This document shows positions 25,794 through 35,012 of a stretch of 64,000 bases of DNA, piece after piece. The position numbers were made by a program, and so were the translations under genes. Below the pieces are notes generated by a model that was not told where the DNA came from, made no database searches, and worked only from the letters and a program-made list of their open reading frames with translations. Positions within the stretch are counted from its first letter, which is position 1, and every line of letters starts with the position of its first letter. Source of the DNA: Rothia uropygialis. GTDB taxonomy: Bacteria > Actinomycetota > Actinomycetes > Actinomycetales > Micrococcaceae. The DNA lies in contig NZ_NOIS01000004.1 of NCBI RefSeq assembly GCF_004137765.1, forward strand, positions 248,001 through 312,000, in the 5' to 3' direction.

Positions 25794-26282
25794 CTAGCCC
25801 TGCGGTTTTTCCGAATCCTCCGCCGAGGACTGGTTCTTGGGCTTGGCCACCAAATTGGTCGGACCGGCGCCCGCGACCTTGCGGCGGCGTTTGGGCTTAC
25901 GCACCTCGCCGTCCTCGCTGTCCGGCTCGGCTTTCTTCTTTTTCGGCATCGCCGCGATCCGCAAAGCCGTTTCGATCACGATCACCAGCAGGCACACGTA
26001 ATACACGATGTACGAGGGGTACAGCGCGAACACGGTTCCCACAACACCGATGAGTGTGGCCACAAGGGCCAAAATACCCAGGACCATGACGATCGTGTGC
26101 GCCAGGAAGAAACGCTCCGAGCCCTTGTTGCGCCACGCCAGGTAGATGGACATGAGACCAAAGAGAACCGGGAAGAAAACCTGTCCGGCCACCGCCATGG
26201 AATCCGGATGCCACTTGTAGAGACCCATCGCTTGAATGATCGCGGCGGCGGCCAGAGCCAGGGAAGCAGGCAGAGATTTCAT
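25794..26282 (-). CDS. Small polytopic membrane protein, unknown function
   Basis: A 162-residue protein with four hydrophobic segments in its first 110 residues and a highly charged cytoplasmic tail rich in Lys, Arg, Asp and Glu. The tail ends in a repeated basic/acidic pattern with no recognised motif. I do not recognise the family. A TAGACT -10 box (complement of 26290-26295) ends seven bases before the ATG, so the gene is probably leaderless. A possible 38-codon membrane gene lies 19 bases upstream on the same strand. Confidence 0.7.
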   Translation of the reverse strand: MKSLPASLALAAAAIIQAMGLYKWHPDSMAVAGQVFFPVLFGLMSIYLAWRNKGSERFFLAHTIVMVLGILALVATLIGVVGTVFALYPSYIVYYVCLLVIVIETALRIAAMPKKKKAEPDSEDGEVRKPKRRRKVAGAGPTNLVAKPKNQSSAEDSEKPQG

Positions 26283-26301
26283 GGCCGCCAGTCTACCGGC
26301 C

Positions 26302-26418
26302 TCACGCCGTGATGAAGTATGTGAGTCCCGCGATCACGAACACAGTGCCAGCAATCAGGGCGCAGGCGAGCTCGATCAGCAGGGCGGCGACAACGGTCGC
26401 GACGATTACGGCTGTCAT
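26302..26418 (-). CDS. Possible 38-residue single-helix membrane protein
   Basis: The minus-strand frame encodes a 38-residue protein that is hydrophobic almost throughout (it begins MTAVIVATVVAALLIELACA). It has one or two potential membrane helices and no charged tail. AGGAATGAAGG lies upstream of the ATG at 26418. It sits 19 bases before another membrane protein gene, whose -10 box falls in the gap. Such small proteins are easily missed, but a frame this short can also arise by chance. Confidence 0.4.
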   Translation of the reverse strand: MTAVIVATVVAALLIELACALIAGTVFVIAGLTYFITA

Positions 26419-26519
26419 GCCTTCATTCCTACGTCTCACCAGCCGTTATGCGGCTCGGCAGAGAATCCGGACGGGGGTTCTGGCAACACCGAAAGGCCCC
26501 TCGAGCCAGCGTGGGTGTT

Positions 26520-27848
26520 TTACCTGGTCACGCCAAAGAGTTTGTCGGTGTGCGCATTTCCGAAAACGGCGTCCGGGTCCAACCTTTCGCGCAGTCGCCG
26601 GAAGTCCTCGAAGCGCGGGTACAACCGCGAAAGCTCCTCGCAACCCAGCGAGTGCCTCTTTCCCCAGTGGGGCCTGCCGCCATGAGCGCGCATGATCTTT
26701 TCGACCCCGCCCAAATACGGCCTCGGGTCCTCTTTGAAGTACTGGTGCACGGCGATGTACATCGTTTCACGGCTGAATGCGGTCGAGAGCGGCACGTCGT
26801 CGGCCGCGGCCACACGGCCTTCGACCGGAAACGAAACCTTCAGGTCGTTGCGCTCGATGAATCGCTTGACTTCCCGGATGGCCCCGGGACCTTCTTCCAA
26901 CGGGACCGCGTATTCCGTCTCGTTGAACCGAACCCTCCGCGGCGAGACGAAGACCTCGTGGGCCGGGGCACGATATGAGCGGTTCGACGTCGCCCACGCC
27001 GCCGCATGGGCCATAGCCGGAACAGCCGAGGGGAAAACGGAGCCGACCTCGCACATCAGGCTGAGCGCTCCGTTGTCCACGATTTCTTCGCTAAGCATCT
27101 GCAGCCAACGGGTTCGCGGCCCGATGTGCGCGAGTCCTGGGGGTGCCGCAGCGCCTCGGGGAACACGGGTGTTCGTTTTGGCGACCGCCTTGTCGGTATG
27201 AGGGAACCAAAAGAATTCGAGGTGATCATGAGACCGTGCACGGTCCTCCAAGCTGGCCAACAAATCCTCGAGATGTTCCCCGGTTTCCTGTGCCACGAGG
27301 TCGAAGGCCTCCACGCATTCCAACTCGACTTCCAGGATCATGCCCAGCACCCCGACCGATATCCGCGCCAGATCGAAAATTTCGGGATTATCCGATGCGG
27401 ACAGGTTCATGACCGAGCCGTCCGGCGTCACGAGGCTCAGCCCGGTCACGGTCCCGCCGAAACCGGTGAAGCCCAGACCGGTACCGTGAGTTCCCGTCGA
27501 GATCGCTCCCGCAATCGACTGGGGATTGACGTCTCCCTGATTGGCCAGGGCCAAACCGTATGGTTCAAGTAGCCGGGGGACGTCCCGCAGGCGTGTTCCG
27601 GCGAGGAATCTGGCGCGACGCCGGGGCAGATCGACCCGGACGAGCCCGCTCATCTCATCCAGATTCACGAGGTGGTCGTCGCCGAGGGCGATAGGTGTGA
27701 AGGAGTGGGCGGCTCCGACCACTCGGATCCTTTCCCCGTTGTCTGCGGCCTGGCGTACGACACCGATCGCCTGTTCCCGTGTCCGTGGCTTCCACAAGTG
27801 CTGCGGTTGCGCGGATTCGATGCCCGACCAATTGCTCACCGTGTGCAT
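26520..27848 (-). CDS. FAD-dependent sugar-lactone/alditol oxidase (D-arabinono-1,4-lactone oxidase family)
   Basis: A 442-residue flavoprotein with an N-terminal FAD_binding_4 domain and a C-terminal ALO domain. VGAAHSF near residues 44-50 contains His48, the residue that carries covalent FAD in many members. NLDEMSGL and SIAGAISTGTHGTG complete the FAD site. The C-terminal HWGKRHSL matches the HWxK motif of aldonolactone oxidases. Substrates in the family include gulono- and arabinono-lactones and alditols. The ATG at 27848 overlaps the stop of the PLP-enzyme gene by one base (TGATG), so the two are translationally coupled. Confidence 0.88.
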   Translation of the reverse strand: MHTVSNWSGIESAQPQHLWKPRTREQAIGVVRQAADNGERIRVVGAAHSFTPIALGDDHLVNLDEMSGLVRVDLPRRRARFLAGTRLRDVPRLLEPYGLALANQGDVNPQSIAGAISTGTHGTGLGFTGFGGTVTGLSLVTPDGSVMNLSASDNPEIFDLARISVGVLGMILEVELECVEAFDLVAQETGEHLEDLLASLEDRARSHDHLEFFWFPHTDKAVAKTNTRVPRGAAAPPGLAHIGPRTRWLQMLSEEIVDNGALSLMCEVGSVFPSAVPAMAHAAAWATSNRSYRAPAHEVFVSPRRVRFNETEYAVPLEEGPGAIREVKRFIERNDLKVSFPVEGRVAAADDVPLSTAFSRETMYIAVHQYFKEDPRPYLGGVEKIMRAHGGRPHWGKRHSLGCEELSRLYPRFEDFRRLRERLDPDAVFGNAHTDKLFGVTR

Positions 27849-29059
27849 CAGAAATTCCACCCCTTTCCTCGGTAAGTGACCCAAGTGTCGACAACCCGAC
27901 CATCCGCGACGACCAAGTACTCTGCCAGGTGCTCGGCAAGTTCACCGGCTTTGGCATGCCGGAAATACACCAGATCTCCCAGCGCCAGAGTCTCGGCGCC
28001 CGGTCCGCGAAGCGGCGTCTGGACTTCTCCTGGTCCTTCGGCCAGCGAATATTTCAGTTCTGGAGGCCAATCGATTGTGGGAAGACGGTCGGTTCCGCTC
28101 GGGCCGGACGCAATCCATCCGCCTTCGAAGACCGTGACCCAGCCCGGCGCCGGACGCCGCACGACCGGCGTTGCGATGAAAGCCGCGGGGCGATGATGGA
28201 ATTGTTGGTAACCGTCGAACAAGCCGGGCGAGAGCAGTCCCGAGCCCGCGGCGACCTCCGTCAGGGTTCCCTCGCGCGAGCTGCTCTCGAGCGATCCTGT
28301 GCCGCCTCCGTTGACGAATTCCAGCTCCTGTTCTTCTCTGATCGCGGCGAGGACCTGAGCCCTGCGTTCCTTGAGTTCGGCCGCCGAGGTTCCCTGCATG
28401 CGGCGCGTGAGAATGGCACCAACGCCCTTCCCCGCATTCCCTCGCCCAGCGATTTGGCCCTCATATGACAGGACACCCACCAAGGCGAATCGAGACCGAT
28501 GGGCTATCTGCCGGACGACGTCGATCGCCTGTTCCGGCGTACGGACCGGTGACCTGCGGGCACCCAGATGCAAACGGTCGGCCAGAACTTTCTCCCAAAT
28601 CCGCAACGACGCGTCGACGTCGAGACAGACCCGAACGGGCGGGAGGGGCGATGCGGAGGACTCCGCCTCGCCTTGACGGAGACGGTGCTCGATGTAATCG
28701 AGGTGTTCCGCGGAGTCGACCGTGAGCGTGATGTTTTCCCTCCCGGTTCGGCTCTCACCCAGCCGCCGCAAAGCAGACCGGTTGGTCGTGGGATATGCGA
28801 CGAGTATGTCGCCGAATCCCTCCTCGACCAGCCAGAGGGCCTCATCCAGGGAGAACGCCATGATGCCGTGAAATCCGGGTTGGGCCAGGACGTAGGACAT
28901 TGCCCCAGGCACACGCAGAGATTTAGAGGCGACACGGATAGGAAGTCCCGCAGCCCTCTTGCGCAAGGCCGCAATGTTGGTGTCCAAAGCATCTCGATCG
29001 ATCGCCCCCACCGGTCCGTCCATGCCGTGGAGAGCCTGCCGGATGGAGAGGGAAACCAT
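27848..29059 (-). CDS. Alanine racemase-fold PLP enzyme (amino-acid deaminase/aldolase-like)
   Basis: A 403-residue fold-type III PLP protein. The PLP lysine is probably Lys46 in RVASKSLRVP, and the barrel strands (VDSAEHLDYIE, VCLDVDASLRIW) follow. The C-terminal metal-binding domain resembles D-threonine aldolase/D-serine dehydratase. It is annotated in many Actinobacteria as amino-acid deaminase/aldolase, but the reaction is not established. The ATG at 29059 has AAGGA six bases upstream; one more in-frame ATG lies 15 bases earlier. It forms a coupled two-gene operon with the lactone oxidase and is divergent from the aldehyde dehydrogenase. Confidence 0.8.
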   Translation of the reverse strand: MVSLSIRQALHGMDGPVGAIDRDALDTNIAALRKRAAGLPIRVASKSLRVPGAMSYVLAQPGFHGIMAFSLDEALWLVEEGFGDILVAYPTTNRSALRRLGESRTGRENITLTVDSAEHLDYIEHRLRQGEAESSASPLPPVRVCLDVDASLRIWEKVLADRLHLGARRSPVRTPEQAIDVVRQIAHRSRFALVGVLSYEGQIAGRGNAGKGVGAILTRRMQGTSAAELKERRAQVLAAIREEQELEFVNGGGTGSLESSSREGTLTEVAAGSGLLSPGLFDGYQQFHHRPAAFIATPVVRRPAPGWVTVFEGGWIASGPSGTDRLPTIDWPPELKYSLAEGPGEVQTPLRGPGAETLALGDLVYFRHAKAGELAEHLAEYLVVADGRVVDTWVTYRGKGWNF

Positions 29060-29125
29060 AGAAAATCCTTGCATGACGAGGTGCTTTGCCTCACACCATA
29101 CGTCAAAATCTGCCAAACTGGACTC

Positions 29126-30721
29126 ATGAGTACAGTCAGTGCCGATCCCTCCTCCGCACGGCCCGATACCGTGGACTTGCCCCCGCGACTCGCCGAGTTC
29201 CTCACGGAGAACCTGAGCGACGACGTCGCTGGAACCGGATCCCGCCTCCAGATCACAGCACCAGCGCTCGGAGAGACGCTGTTCTCTTGTCACGGCGCGA
29301 AAGCTGAGGATGTGTTCCGTGCCGCCGAGAGGGCTCGGGCCGCGCAACCGGGATGGGCCGAACGGCCCGCGTCCGAGCGCGCTGCCGTCCTGCTCCGCTT
29401 GCACGGTGAAATCCGGCGCCACGAAGAACTCATTCTGGACACGATCCAGGCCGAAACCGGAAAGTCTCGGATCCATGCGTTCGACGAGGTCATGGACGCA
29501 TACAACGTGTGTCGTTTCGTGGGACGCACGGCCCCGAAAGCCCTGCGTCACGAACACCGCCGTGGTGCCCTACCCGGGATGACGAGCACTACCGTCCAAC
29601 GCCTCCCCCTGGGGGTGGTCGGGTTCATCACCCCATGGAATTATCCGGTCTCCTTGGGAGGAACGGACCTGCTCTCGGCATTGGCCGCAGGCAATGCGGT
29701 GGTCCACAAACCCGATTCCAAGACCGTACTCTCGGCCATCCTGATGCGCCGGCTCGCAATCTCGGCCGGCCTCCCGGCCGAGGCATGGCAGCTTGTCCCG
29801 GGTCCCGTAGAGCAGATCGGTGATGCCCTCCTGGACAGGGTGGACGCGGTGTCTTTCACCGGATCCACCACCGCCGGTCGCGGTATCGCCCAGAAAACGG
29901 GCGCAATGCTCAAACCGACCGCACTCGAGCTCGGCGGCAAGAATCCCATGATCATCTGTTCGGACGCTTCCCTCGATGCAGCGGTGGACGGGTCCGTGCG
30001 AGGGTGCTTTTCCTCGACGGGCCAGTTGTGCCTGTCGATCGAGCGCATTTATGTCATGGACGAGCTCTACAACGAATTCTGCATACGCTTCCGGAACGCC
30101 ACTGGAGCCCTGCGACTGGGCTTCTCATTCGACCACCACCACGACGTCGGCAGCCTGATCTCCGAGGAGCACCTCACCAGGGTGCAACGCGCCGTGGACC
30201 AGGCCACACAGGTCGGCGCGAAAATTCTCGCAGGAGGCTCGGCACGCCCGGACCTCGGTCGTTGCTTCTTCGAACCGACGATTCTCACCGATGTACCATC
30301 CTCGGCCCGACTCACGCATGAAGAAACCTTTGGTCCGGTCGTCGCGGTCTACAGCGTCGGCTCCGAGGACGAAGCGATTGCCCGTGCCAATGAGACCCCC
30401 TACGGCCTCAACGCGAGCGTGTACTCGGGCGACAAATCCCATGGACTGGCGGTCGCCTCCGATATCGAAGCCGGAATGGTCAACGTCAACGAAGCCTTCT
30501 CCGCCGCGTGGGGATCGATTGCGGCGCCGTCCGGCGGCCTGAAGGCATCCGGCCTGGGCCATCGACACGGGCCGGAAGGAATTGTCGAATTCACCCGGAC
30601 TCGCACCGTTGCCCACCAATCGCTCATGCCCATTGCTCCCTTCGGTCCATTGGACGGCGAGAGATTCCAAAAGGTCATGAGCCAGGCCCTCGGGGCGATG
30701 AAGAGACTTCGACTGAAGTAG
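29126..30721 (+). CDS. gabD2: Succinate-semialdehyde dehydrogenase, GabD2-like
   Basis: A 531-residue NAD(P)-dependent aldehyde dehydrogenase. Glu268 in LELGGKNP and the catalytic Cys302 in TGQLCLS are intact. The segment GVVGFITPWNYPVSLGGTDLL and the long N-terminus resemble the mycobacterial GabD2 group, which oxidises succinate semialdehyde. Other aldehydes, including guanidinobutyraldehyde, cannot be excluded. The ATG at 29126 is preferred; the in-frame extension upstream is antisense to the PLP-enzyme gene. A CAAACT box ends six bases before the ATG, so the gene may be leaderless. Confidence 0.85.
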   Translation: MSTVSADPSSARPDTVDLPPRLAEFLTENLSDDVAGTGSRLQITAPALGETLFSCHGAKAEDVFRAAERARAAQPGWAERPASERAAVLLRLHGEIRRHEELILDTIQAETGKSRIHAFDEVMDAYNVCRFVGRTAPKALRHEHRRGALPGMTSTTVQRLPLGVVGFITPWNYPVSLGGTDLLSALAAGNAVVHKPDSKTVLSAILMRRLAISAGLPAEAWQLVPGPVEQIGDALLDRVDAVSFTGSTTAGRGIAQKTGAMLKPTALELGGKNPMIICSDASLDAAVDGSVRGCFSSTGQLCLSIERIYVMDELYNEFCIRFRNATGALRLGFSFDHHHDVGSLISEEHLTRVQRAVDQATQVGAKILAGGSARPDLGRCFFEPTILTDVPSSARLTHEETFGPVVAVYSVGSEDEAIARANETPYGLNASVYSGDKSHGLAVASDIEAGMVNVNEAFSAAWGSIAAPSGGLKASGLGHRHGPEGIVEFTRTRTVAHQSLMPIAPFGPLDGERFQKVMSQALGAMKRLRLK

Positions 30722-30807
30722 CTGCCGAAAACAGCACCATCGCGTTCCTTCGTGATCTCTGACATCCCGGAGCGAGAAGGCCAGACGCACTCTGTAAGCT
30801 TGGCCCG

Positions 30808-31416
30808 ATGGCTAATTCGAAAAAGCGTTCTCCCGCCGGAAGACCCGACCACGGTCAGGGCAACAAGATCTCGCGGGCGCTCGTGCGCAACTGGCAGGTC
30901 CTGACCGCCCTACTACTGCTCGTGGTGGGTTCGGCCGGTCTGGTCCTGAGCGACTACGGAAAGTCGGAGTGCACGATTCTGAATTCATCGGCCATACCGG
31001 ATCATCTGTCGGAAGACATGCAGCAGGCCTCGGAGGAATCGGGATTTCCCGTCAAGATTCTCGCGGCTCAGATCGAGGCCGAATCGGGGTGGAACCCTGA
31101 CGCTCATTCGAAAGCCGGCGCCAAGGGAATCGCGCAATTCACTCAGGACACCTGGGACGTCTGGGGAGACGGGGACCCCATGAATGAAAAGGACGCGATC
31201 GCAGCCCAAGGCCGGTACATGAAGTATCTCCACAAGCAGGCCGACGAATACGCCAATTCCGAAGAAGACGTCGCACGATTCGCTTTAGCTGGCTACAACG
31301 CCGGCCCCAACGCCATGAAGAAGGCGCACGGCGTACCCGACATCTCCGAAACCAAGAATTACGTCCACAAGATCATGAAGCTTTCCGAAGGCAAATACTC
31401 GAAGACCTGCGACTAG
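30808..31416 (+). CDS. Membrane-anchored lytic transglycosylase
   Basis: A 202-residue protein with a basic cytoplasmic N-terminus, one membrane helix at about residues 31-49 and an extracytoplasmic SLT (goose-lysozyme-like) domain. The catalytic Glu is most likely Glu92 in AESGWNP, followed by AGAKGIAQF and the ALAGYNAGP motif, all characteristic of the family. It should cleave peptidoglycan glycan strands, forming 1,6-anhydromuropeptides, during wall turnover. TAAGCT (30795-30800) ends seven bases before the ATG, with no ribosome binding site, so the gene appears leaderless. It is monocistronic. Confidence 0.92.
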   Translation: MANSKKRSPAGRPDHGQGNKISRALVRNWQVLTALLLLVVGSAGLVLSDYGKSECTILNSSAIPDHLSEDMQQASEESGFPVKILAAQIEAESGWNPDAHSKAGAKGIAQFTQDTWDVWGDGDPMNEKDAIAAQGRYMKYLHKQADEYANSEEDVARFALAGYNAGPNAMKKAHGVPDISETKNYVHKIMKLSEGKYSKTCD

Positions 31417-31489
31417 TCCGCAGGGTTCAGAATTCGAGGCGCGATCCGGAGCATTCCCCGAGGTGAGTTTCCTGGACTAGATTGGCACT

Positions 31490-32362
31490 ATGCCTACGTC
31501 TTCACATATTCCTTGGGTCATATCCGTGGAGGATGCCGACCAGCTGCTCCTCGGCTCCGATCTGGAGGTCCGCGTGGCCGATGTGCGCTGGTACTTGGAT
31601 GGGCGCTCAGGCTCTGCCGCCTTTGCCTCGGGCCATCTGCCCCAGGCCGCCTTCGTCGATCTTGACACGGTCCTCGCGGCGCCGGCGGCGGCCGAATCCG
31701 GCCGACATCCGCTCCCGGATCCCGAGACTTTCGCGTCCGGCATGGAGGCCGCGGGCATCGCCGAGGACACCGTCGTCATCGCCTACGACGATGCCTCGGG
31801 AGGCTCCGCGTCCCGGCTCGTGTGGTTGTTGCGCGCTACGGGGCACACCGCGGCCCTTCTCGACGGCGGGATCCAGGCCTGGACCCGTCGGCACGGCGCG
31901 GACGCCCTCGAACCCGGGGCAGGCGACGTCGTGCCGGCACCCACGGGAAGCTTCCGACGCACGCCTGTGAACCCGGAATGGATCGCGACGATGCACGACG
32001 CCGAAACTGCTGAATCCGACGGGCTCCCCCTTTTGGACTCGCGTGCCCCAGAACGGTACCGGGGCGAGGTCGAGCCGATGGATCCATGGGCGGGCCACAT
32101 TCCCGGCGCGCTCAATGTCTTCCACGCGGAGAACATCGGAGCGGACGGACGCTTTTTGACGACCGTCGATCTGCGGAAACGCTTCGGAGAGGCGGGCGTG
32201 GACAGCGATACCGAGCCCATCGTGTACTGCGGGTCCGGCGTGACGGCATGTCATAACCTGGTGGCTCTGGAAATCGCGGGTCTCCACGGGCGCCTCTACC
32301 CGGGATCCTGGTCCCAGTATTCGGCTCTCCACCCCGAGCCAGACGACGCTTGCGGCTCATAG
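31490..32362 (+). CDS. Two-domain rhodanese (sulfurtransferase)
   Basis: A 290-residue tandem rhodanese. The catalytic cysteine is Cys247 in the loop CGSGVTA of the C-terminal domain, the pattern of thiosulfate/3-mercaptopyruvate sulfurtransferases of the SseA type. The N-terminal domain keeps the fold but no Cys. It transfers sulfane sulfur to thiol acceptors or cyanide. A second signature, the SGHIPGA-like AGHIPGALN, is present near residue 203. TAGATT (31478-31483) ends six bases before the ATG, indicating a leaderless transcript. A strong hairpin lies directly after the stop. Confidence 0.92.
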   Translation: MPTSSHIPWVISVEDADQLLLGSDLEVRVADVRWYLDGRSGSAAFASGHLPQAAFVDLDTVLAAPAAAESGRHPLPDPETFASGMEAAGIAEDTVVIAYDDASGGSASRLVWLLRATGHTAALLDGGIQAWTRRHGADALEPGAGDVVPAPTGSFRRTPVNPEWIATMHDAETAESDGLPLLDSRAPERYRGEVEPMDPWAGHIPGALNVFHAENIGADGRFLTTVDLRKRFGEAGVDSDTEPIVYCGSGVTACHNLVALEIAGLHGRLYPGSWSQYSALHPEPDDACGS

Positions 32363-32363
32363 G

Positions 32364-32402
32364 AGAACTCCCCACTTCGGTCCGCGAAGTGGGGAGTTCT
32401 TT
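32364..32402. terminator. Strong hairpin terminator between convergent genes
   Basis: Sixteen-base perfect arms (32364-32379 and 32385-32400, AGAACTCCCCACTTCG and its complement) enclose a five-base loop. It lies between the rhodanese and the convergent aminotransferase and probably ends both transcripts. Confidence 0.75.
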
Positions 32403-32424
32403 GTGCCACCGAAGCAGCTGGGCC

Positions 32425-33696
32425 TTAGAGGACGCCCGCCAGGCGCTGGACGCCTTCCGCGAGACGTTCCGGAGCAACCGACGAGAAGGCGAGACGCACA
32501 TTGCGTGCGCCGGAAGGCTCGGCAGGCGGATCGCCTGCGCGGTGAGCGGCGGCGTCGTCGTAGAACGCGGTGCCCGGAACGAACACCACGCCCGCATCGA
32601 TGGCCCGGGGAAGTGCCAGCTCCGCATTCCCCGCCCCGCCCTCGGGCAGGGTCAACCAGGTGAAGAATCCGCCTTCCGGAGTCGTCCACTGCGTGCCCTC
32701 GGGCATGAACTTCTCGCACGCCTCCAGAACGGATTCACACCGTTCCTTGTACAGCTTGGAGGTCCTGCGGGTGTGAGGCTCCCACATTCCTTCGCTCATG
32801 AACCCGAGCACCAGTCGTTGGGAGAGGACCGAGGGACAAATGGTTACGGCCTCGCCCGCGATCTGCAAGAACTTGCGGACCCGCGGCGGCGCAACCATCC
32901 AACCGACGCGCACCCCCGGTGAGAAAACCTTCGAGAAGCTACCGAGGTAGATAACGGCTTCGGGGTCGTACGAATGCAGGGACCGATGACGCTCCCCGCC
33001 GAACCCGAGCTGACCATAGGGATTGTCCTCAACCACCAGGACGTCGTTCTCGCGGCACACACGGACAAGTTCTGCACGGCGCTCGTCAGCGAGCGTCACG
33101 CCGGTGGGATTCTGGTAATTGGGGATCGTGTAGAGGAATTTGACCTTTTTGCCCTCGGACTTGAGGCGTGTGATTTTCTCCTCGACCTCTGCCGGGTCCA
33201 GACCCTGATCGTCCATCTCGACATGCTGGACCTCGACCTCGTAACCTTCGAATACCCCGAGGGCGCCGGTATAGGTGGGTCCTTCGGCCAGAATCACGTC
33301 GCCCGGATCCGTGAACAGCTTGGTCACGAGGTCGAGCCCCATCTGCGAGCCCGCCGTCATCTGGATCTCGTCCAGCTTGGGGTGAGATCCTTCCGACCCC
33401 ATGAACTCGCACACGAGTTCTGCGAGTTCTTCCAAACCAGCGCCCGAGCCGTACTGCAGGACCTCGAGGCCCTCCTCGGAGATGATCTTGGAAGCCATCT
33501 CGCCCAAACGGTCCAGTGGAAGGAGCTCGAGGTCCGGGTTGCCGCCGGCCAAAGAGATGATGCCCGGACGCATCGATACCTCGAAGACGTCACGTACAGG
33601 CGAGGGGCGGAAGCCCGCGGCTCTCGTGGCAAAACCTTGCATGAGGCGCGCGTCCGCACCGGTTGCTCCGGACATGAGTTCCTGAATGCTGACCAC
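32425..33696 (-). CDS. PLP-dependent aminotransferase, class I/II (LysN/MocR-catalytic-domain type)
   Basis: A 423-residue fold-type I aminotransferase. NYQNPTGVT and the Schiff-base lysine in LGSFSKVFSPGVRVGW (near residue 250) are intact. It belongs to the branch that includes 2-aminoadipate/branched-chain/aromatic transaminases and the MocR catalytic domain, without the GntR DNA-binding part. The GTG at 33696 has AAAGGAG seven bases upstream. The ureohydrolase gene lies 134 bases upstream on the same strand. Together with the ThDP decarboxylase near 40 kb, this context makes an arginine or other basic amino acid a reasonable substrate, but this is inference. Confidence 0.88.
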   Translation of the reverse strand: MVSIQELMSGATGADARLMQGFATRAAGFRPSPVRDVFEVSMRPGIISLAGGNPDLELLPLDRLGEMASKIISEEGLEVLQYGSGAGLEELAELVCEFMGSEGSHPKLDEIQMTAGSQMGLDLVTKLFTDPGDVILAEGPTYTGALGVFEGYEVEVQHVEMDDQGLDPAEVEEKITRLKSEGKKVKFLYTIPNYQNPTGVTLADERRAELVRVCRENDVLVVEDNPYGQLGFGGERHRSLHSYDPEAVIYLGSFSKVFSPGVRVGWMVAPPRVRKFLQIAGEAVTICPSVLSQRLVLGFMSEGMWEPHTRRTSKLYKERCESVLEACEKFMPEGTQWTTPEGGFFTWLTLPEGGAGNAELALPRAIDAGVVFVPGTAFYDDAAAHRAGDPPAEPSGARNVRLAFSSVAPERLAEGVQRLAGVL

Positions 33697-33830
33697 TTAA
33701 GTCTCCTTTGATTCGAGTGGAGGTCGAGGACCTGGTCTGTGGGGCCGTCACGTGCGGACGCCACCGCTGAGGGTCACGACCGGGGCCCGCGAAAGGCCGA
33801 CCCGGCGTCCGTGCCGGGTGCGGCTCCTGC

Positions 33831-34904
33831 CTAGGCGCCGTACGTGTTCTTGGCCTCGCCGTATGCGGGGCCGTCTGCCGGCGCATTCTTGCCCAGGGCC
33901 ATGAGGCTGATGAATTCGTACACAATATGTGCTGCCGCTATACCTGTCAGTTCCGCGTGATCATAGGCAGGGGCCACTTCCACGACCTCGGCGCCGACCA
34001 CGTCCAGTCCGCGCAGGCCACGGACGATCTCGAGGATCTCGCGGCTCGTCGCGCCACCGGCCTCCGGGGTCCCGGTTCCCGGGGCATGAGCCGGGTCCAG
34101 CACGTCGATGTCCAGGGAAATATACAACGGGCGGTCGCCCACGCGCTTCCGGAGCTGTTCGACGACCCTGTCCACGCCAAGGCGGTAGATATCGGCGGAT
34201 GAGACGATGCCGAAACCGAAGCGGGCGTCGTCGTCGAGATCCTCCGTTCCGTACAGCGGACCCCGGGTACCTACATGGCAGAGCGCATCCGTATCGATGA
34301 GATTTTCCTCGAAAGCACGGCGGAATGGGGTTCCGTGGGTGTATTCGGCGCCGAAGTAGGTATCCCACGTATCCAAATGCGCGTCAAAGTGCAGCAGAGC
34401 TACCGGCCCATGCTGTCGGTGCATGTTCCTCAGGTTGGGCAGCGCAATGGTGTGGTCGCCGCCGATCGTGACGAGCTTGGTGCCGTCTTTGGTCAGCTCG
34501 TGGGCACCCGCGTCCATCGCCTCAAGGGCTTCCTCGATGTTGAAGGGATTTCCGATGATGTCTCCCGCGTCGGCGACCTGGGTGTTCTTGAACGGGGAAA
34601 AGTTCTGCGCAGGGTTGAAGGGACGCAAAAGACGGGAGGACTCGCGAACGTGATTCGAGCCGAAACGCGCACCCGGGCGGTACGAGACCCCGGTGTCCCA
34701 CGGCATGCCGGCGACGACGACGTCAGCCTTGTTCACCTCGTCCAATCGGGGCAACCGGGCGAAGGTTCCGTTACCGGCCCAGCGCGGGACCTGGGCTGCG
34801 TTGACGGGACCCACGTACTCGTGACCGTTCGCATCGGTTTCGATGATGCGCTCGGGGTGCGCCGAGAAACTCGGCTTAATCTTGGGATCGTTCTTGCTGC
34901 TCAC
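33831..34904 (-). CDS. Ureohydrolase of the agmatinase/guanidinobutyrase family
   Basis: A 357-residue binuclear manganese hydrolase that releases urea from a guanidino compound. All metal-binding motifs are present: [18 protein letters not shown] and [19 protein letters not shown]. The THGTPFRRA loop after the second motif is shared by agmatinases and 4-guanidinobutyrases, so agmatine and guanidinobutyrate are both possible. The nearby ThDP-dependent decarboxylase favours guanidinobutyrate, since no arginine decarboxylase (SpeA) is seen. The GTG at 34904 has GGGAGG upstream. An inverted repeat lies 44-57 bases before the start. Confidence 0.9.
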   Translation of the reverse strand: MSSKNDPKIKPSFSAHPERIIETDANGHEYVGPVNAAQVPRWAGNGTFARLPRLDEVNKADVVVAGMPWDTGVSYRPGARFGSNHVRESSRLLRPFNPAQNFSPFKNTQVADAGDIIGNPFNIEEALEAMDAGAHELTKDGTKLVTIGGDHTIALPNLRNMHRQHGPVALLHFDAHLDTWDTYFGAEYTHGTPFRRAFEENLIDTDALCHVGTRGPLYGTEDLDDDARFGFGIVSSADIYRLGVDRVVEQLRKRVGDRPLYISLDIDVLDPAHAPGTGTPEAGGATSREILEIVRGLRGLDVVGAEVVEVAPAYDHAELTGIAAAHIVYEFISLMALGKNAPADGPAYGEAKNTYGA

Positions 34905-34947
34905 GTGTGTCCTCCCGGAAAGTCGTACTGGGCTTGTTTCTCATTGT

Positions 34948-34961
34948 GCAACAAAAGTTGC
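34948..34961 (-). promoter_or_regulatory. Inverted repeat upstream of the ureohydrolase gene
   Basis: GCAAC-AAAA-GTTGC is a perfect five-base inverted repeat in the gap between the fructosamine-kinase-like gene and the ureohydrolase gene. Its position in the likely promoter suggests an operator, but no regulator can be assigned. Confidence 0.3.
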
Positions 34962-35012
34962 TTTAGTGCACTGGGGCGCACTCGGCCGCGCCCCTCCCGC
35001 TGGACGATCCAA

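Noticed and set aside
28568-29125. 186-codon N-terminal extension of the GabD2-like dehydrogenase
   Set aside because: It overlaps the PLP-enzyme gene on the other strand, and aldehyde dehydrogenases of this group begin near the ATG at 29126.
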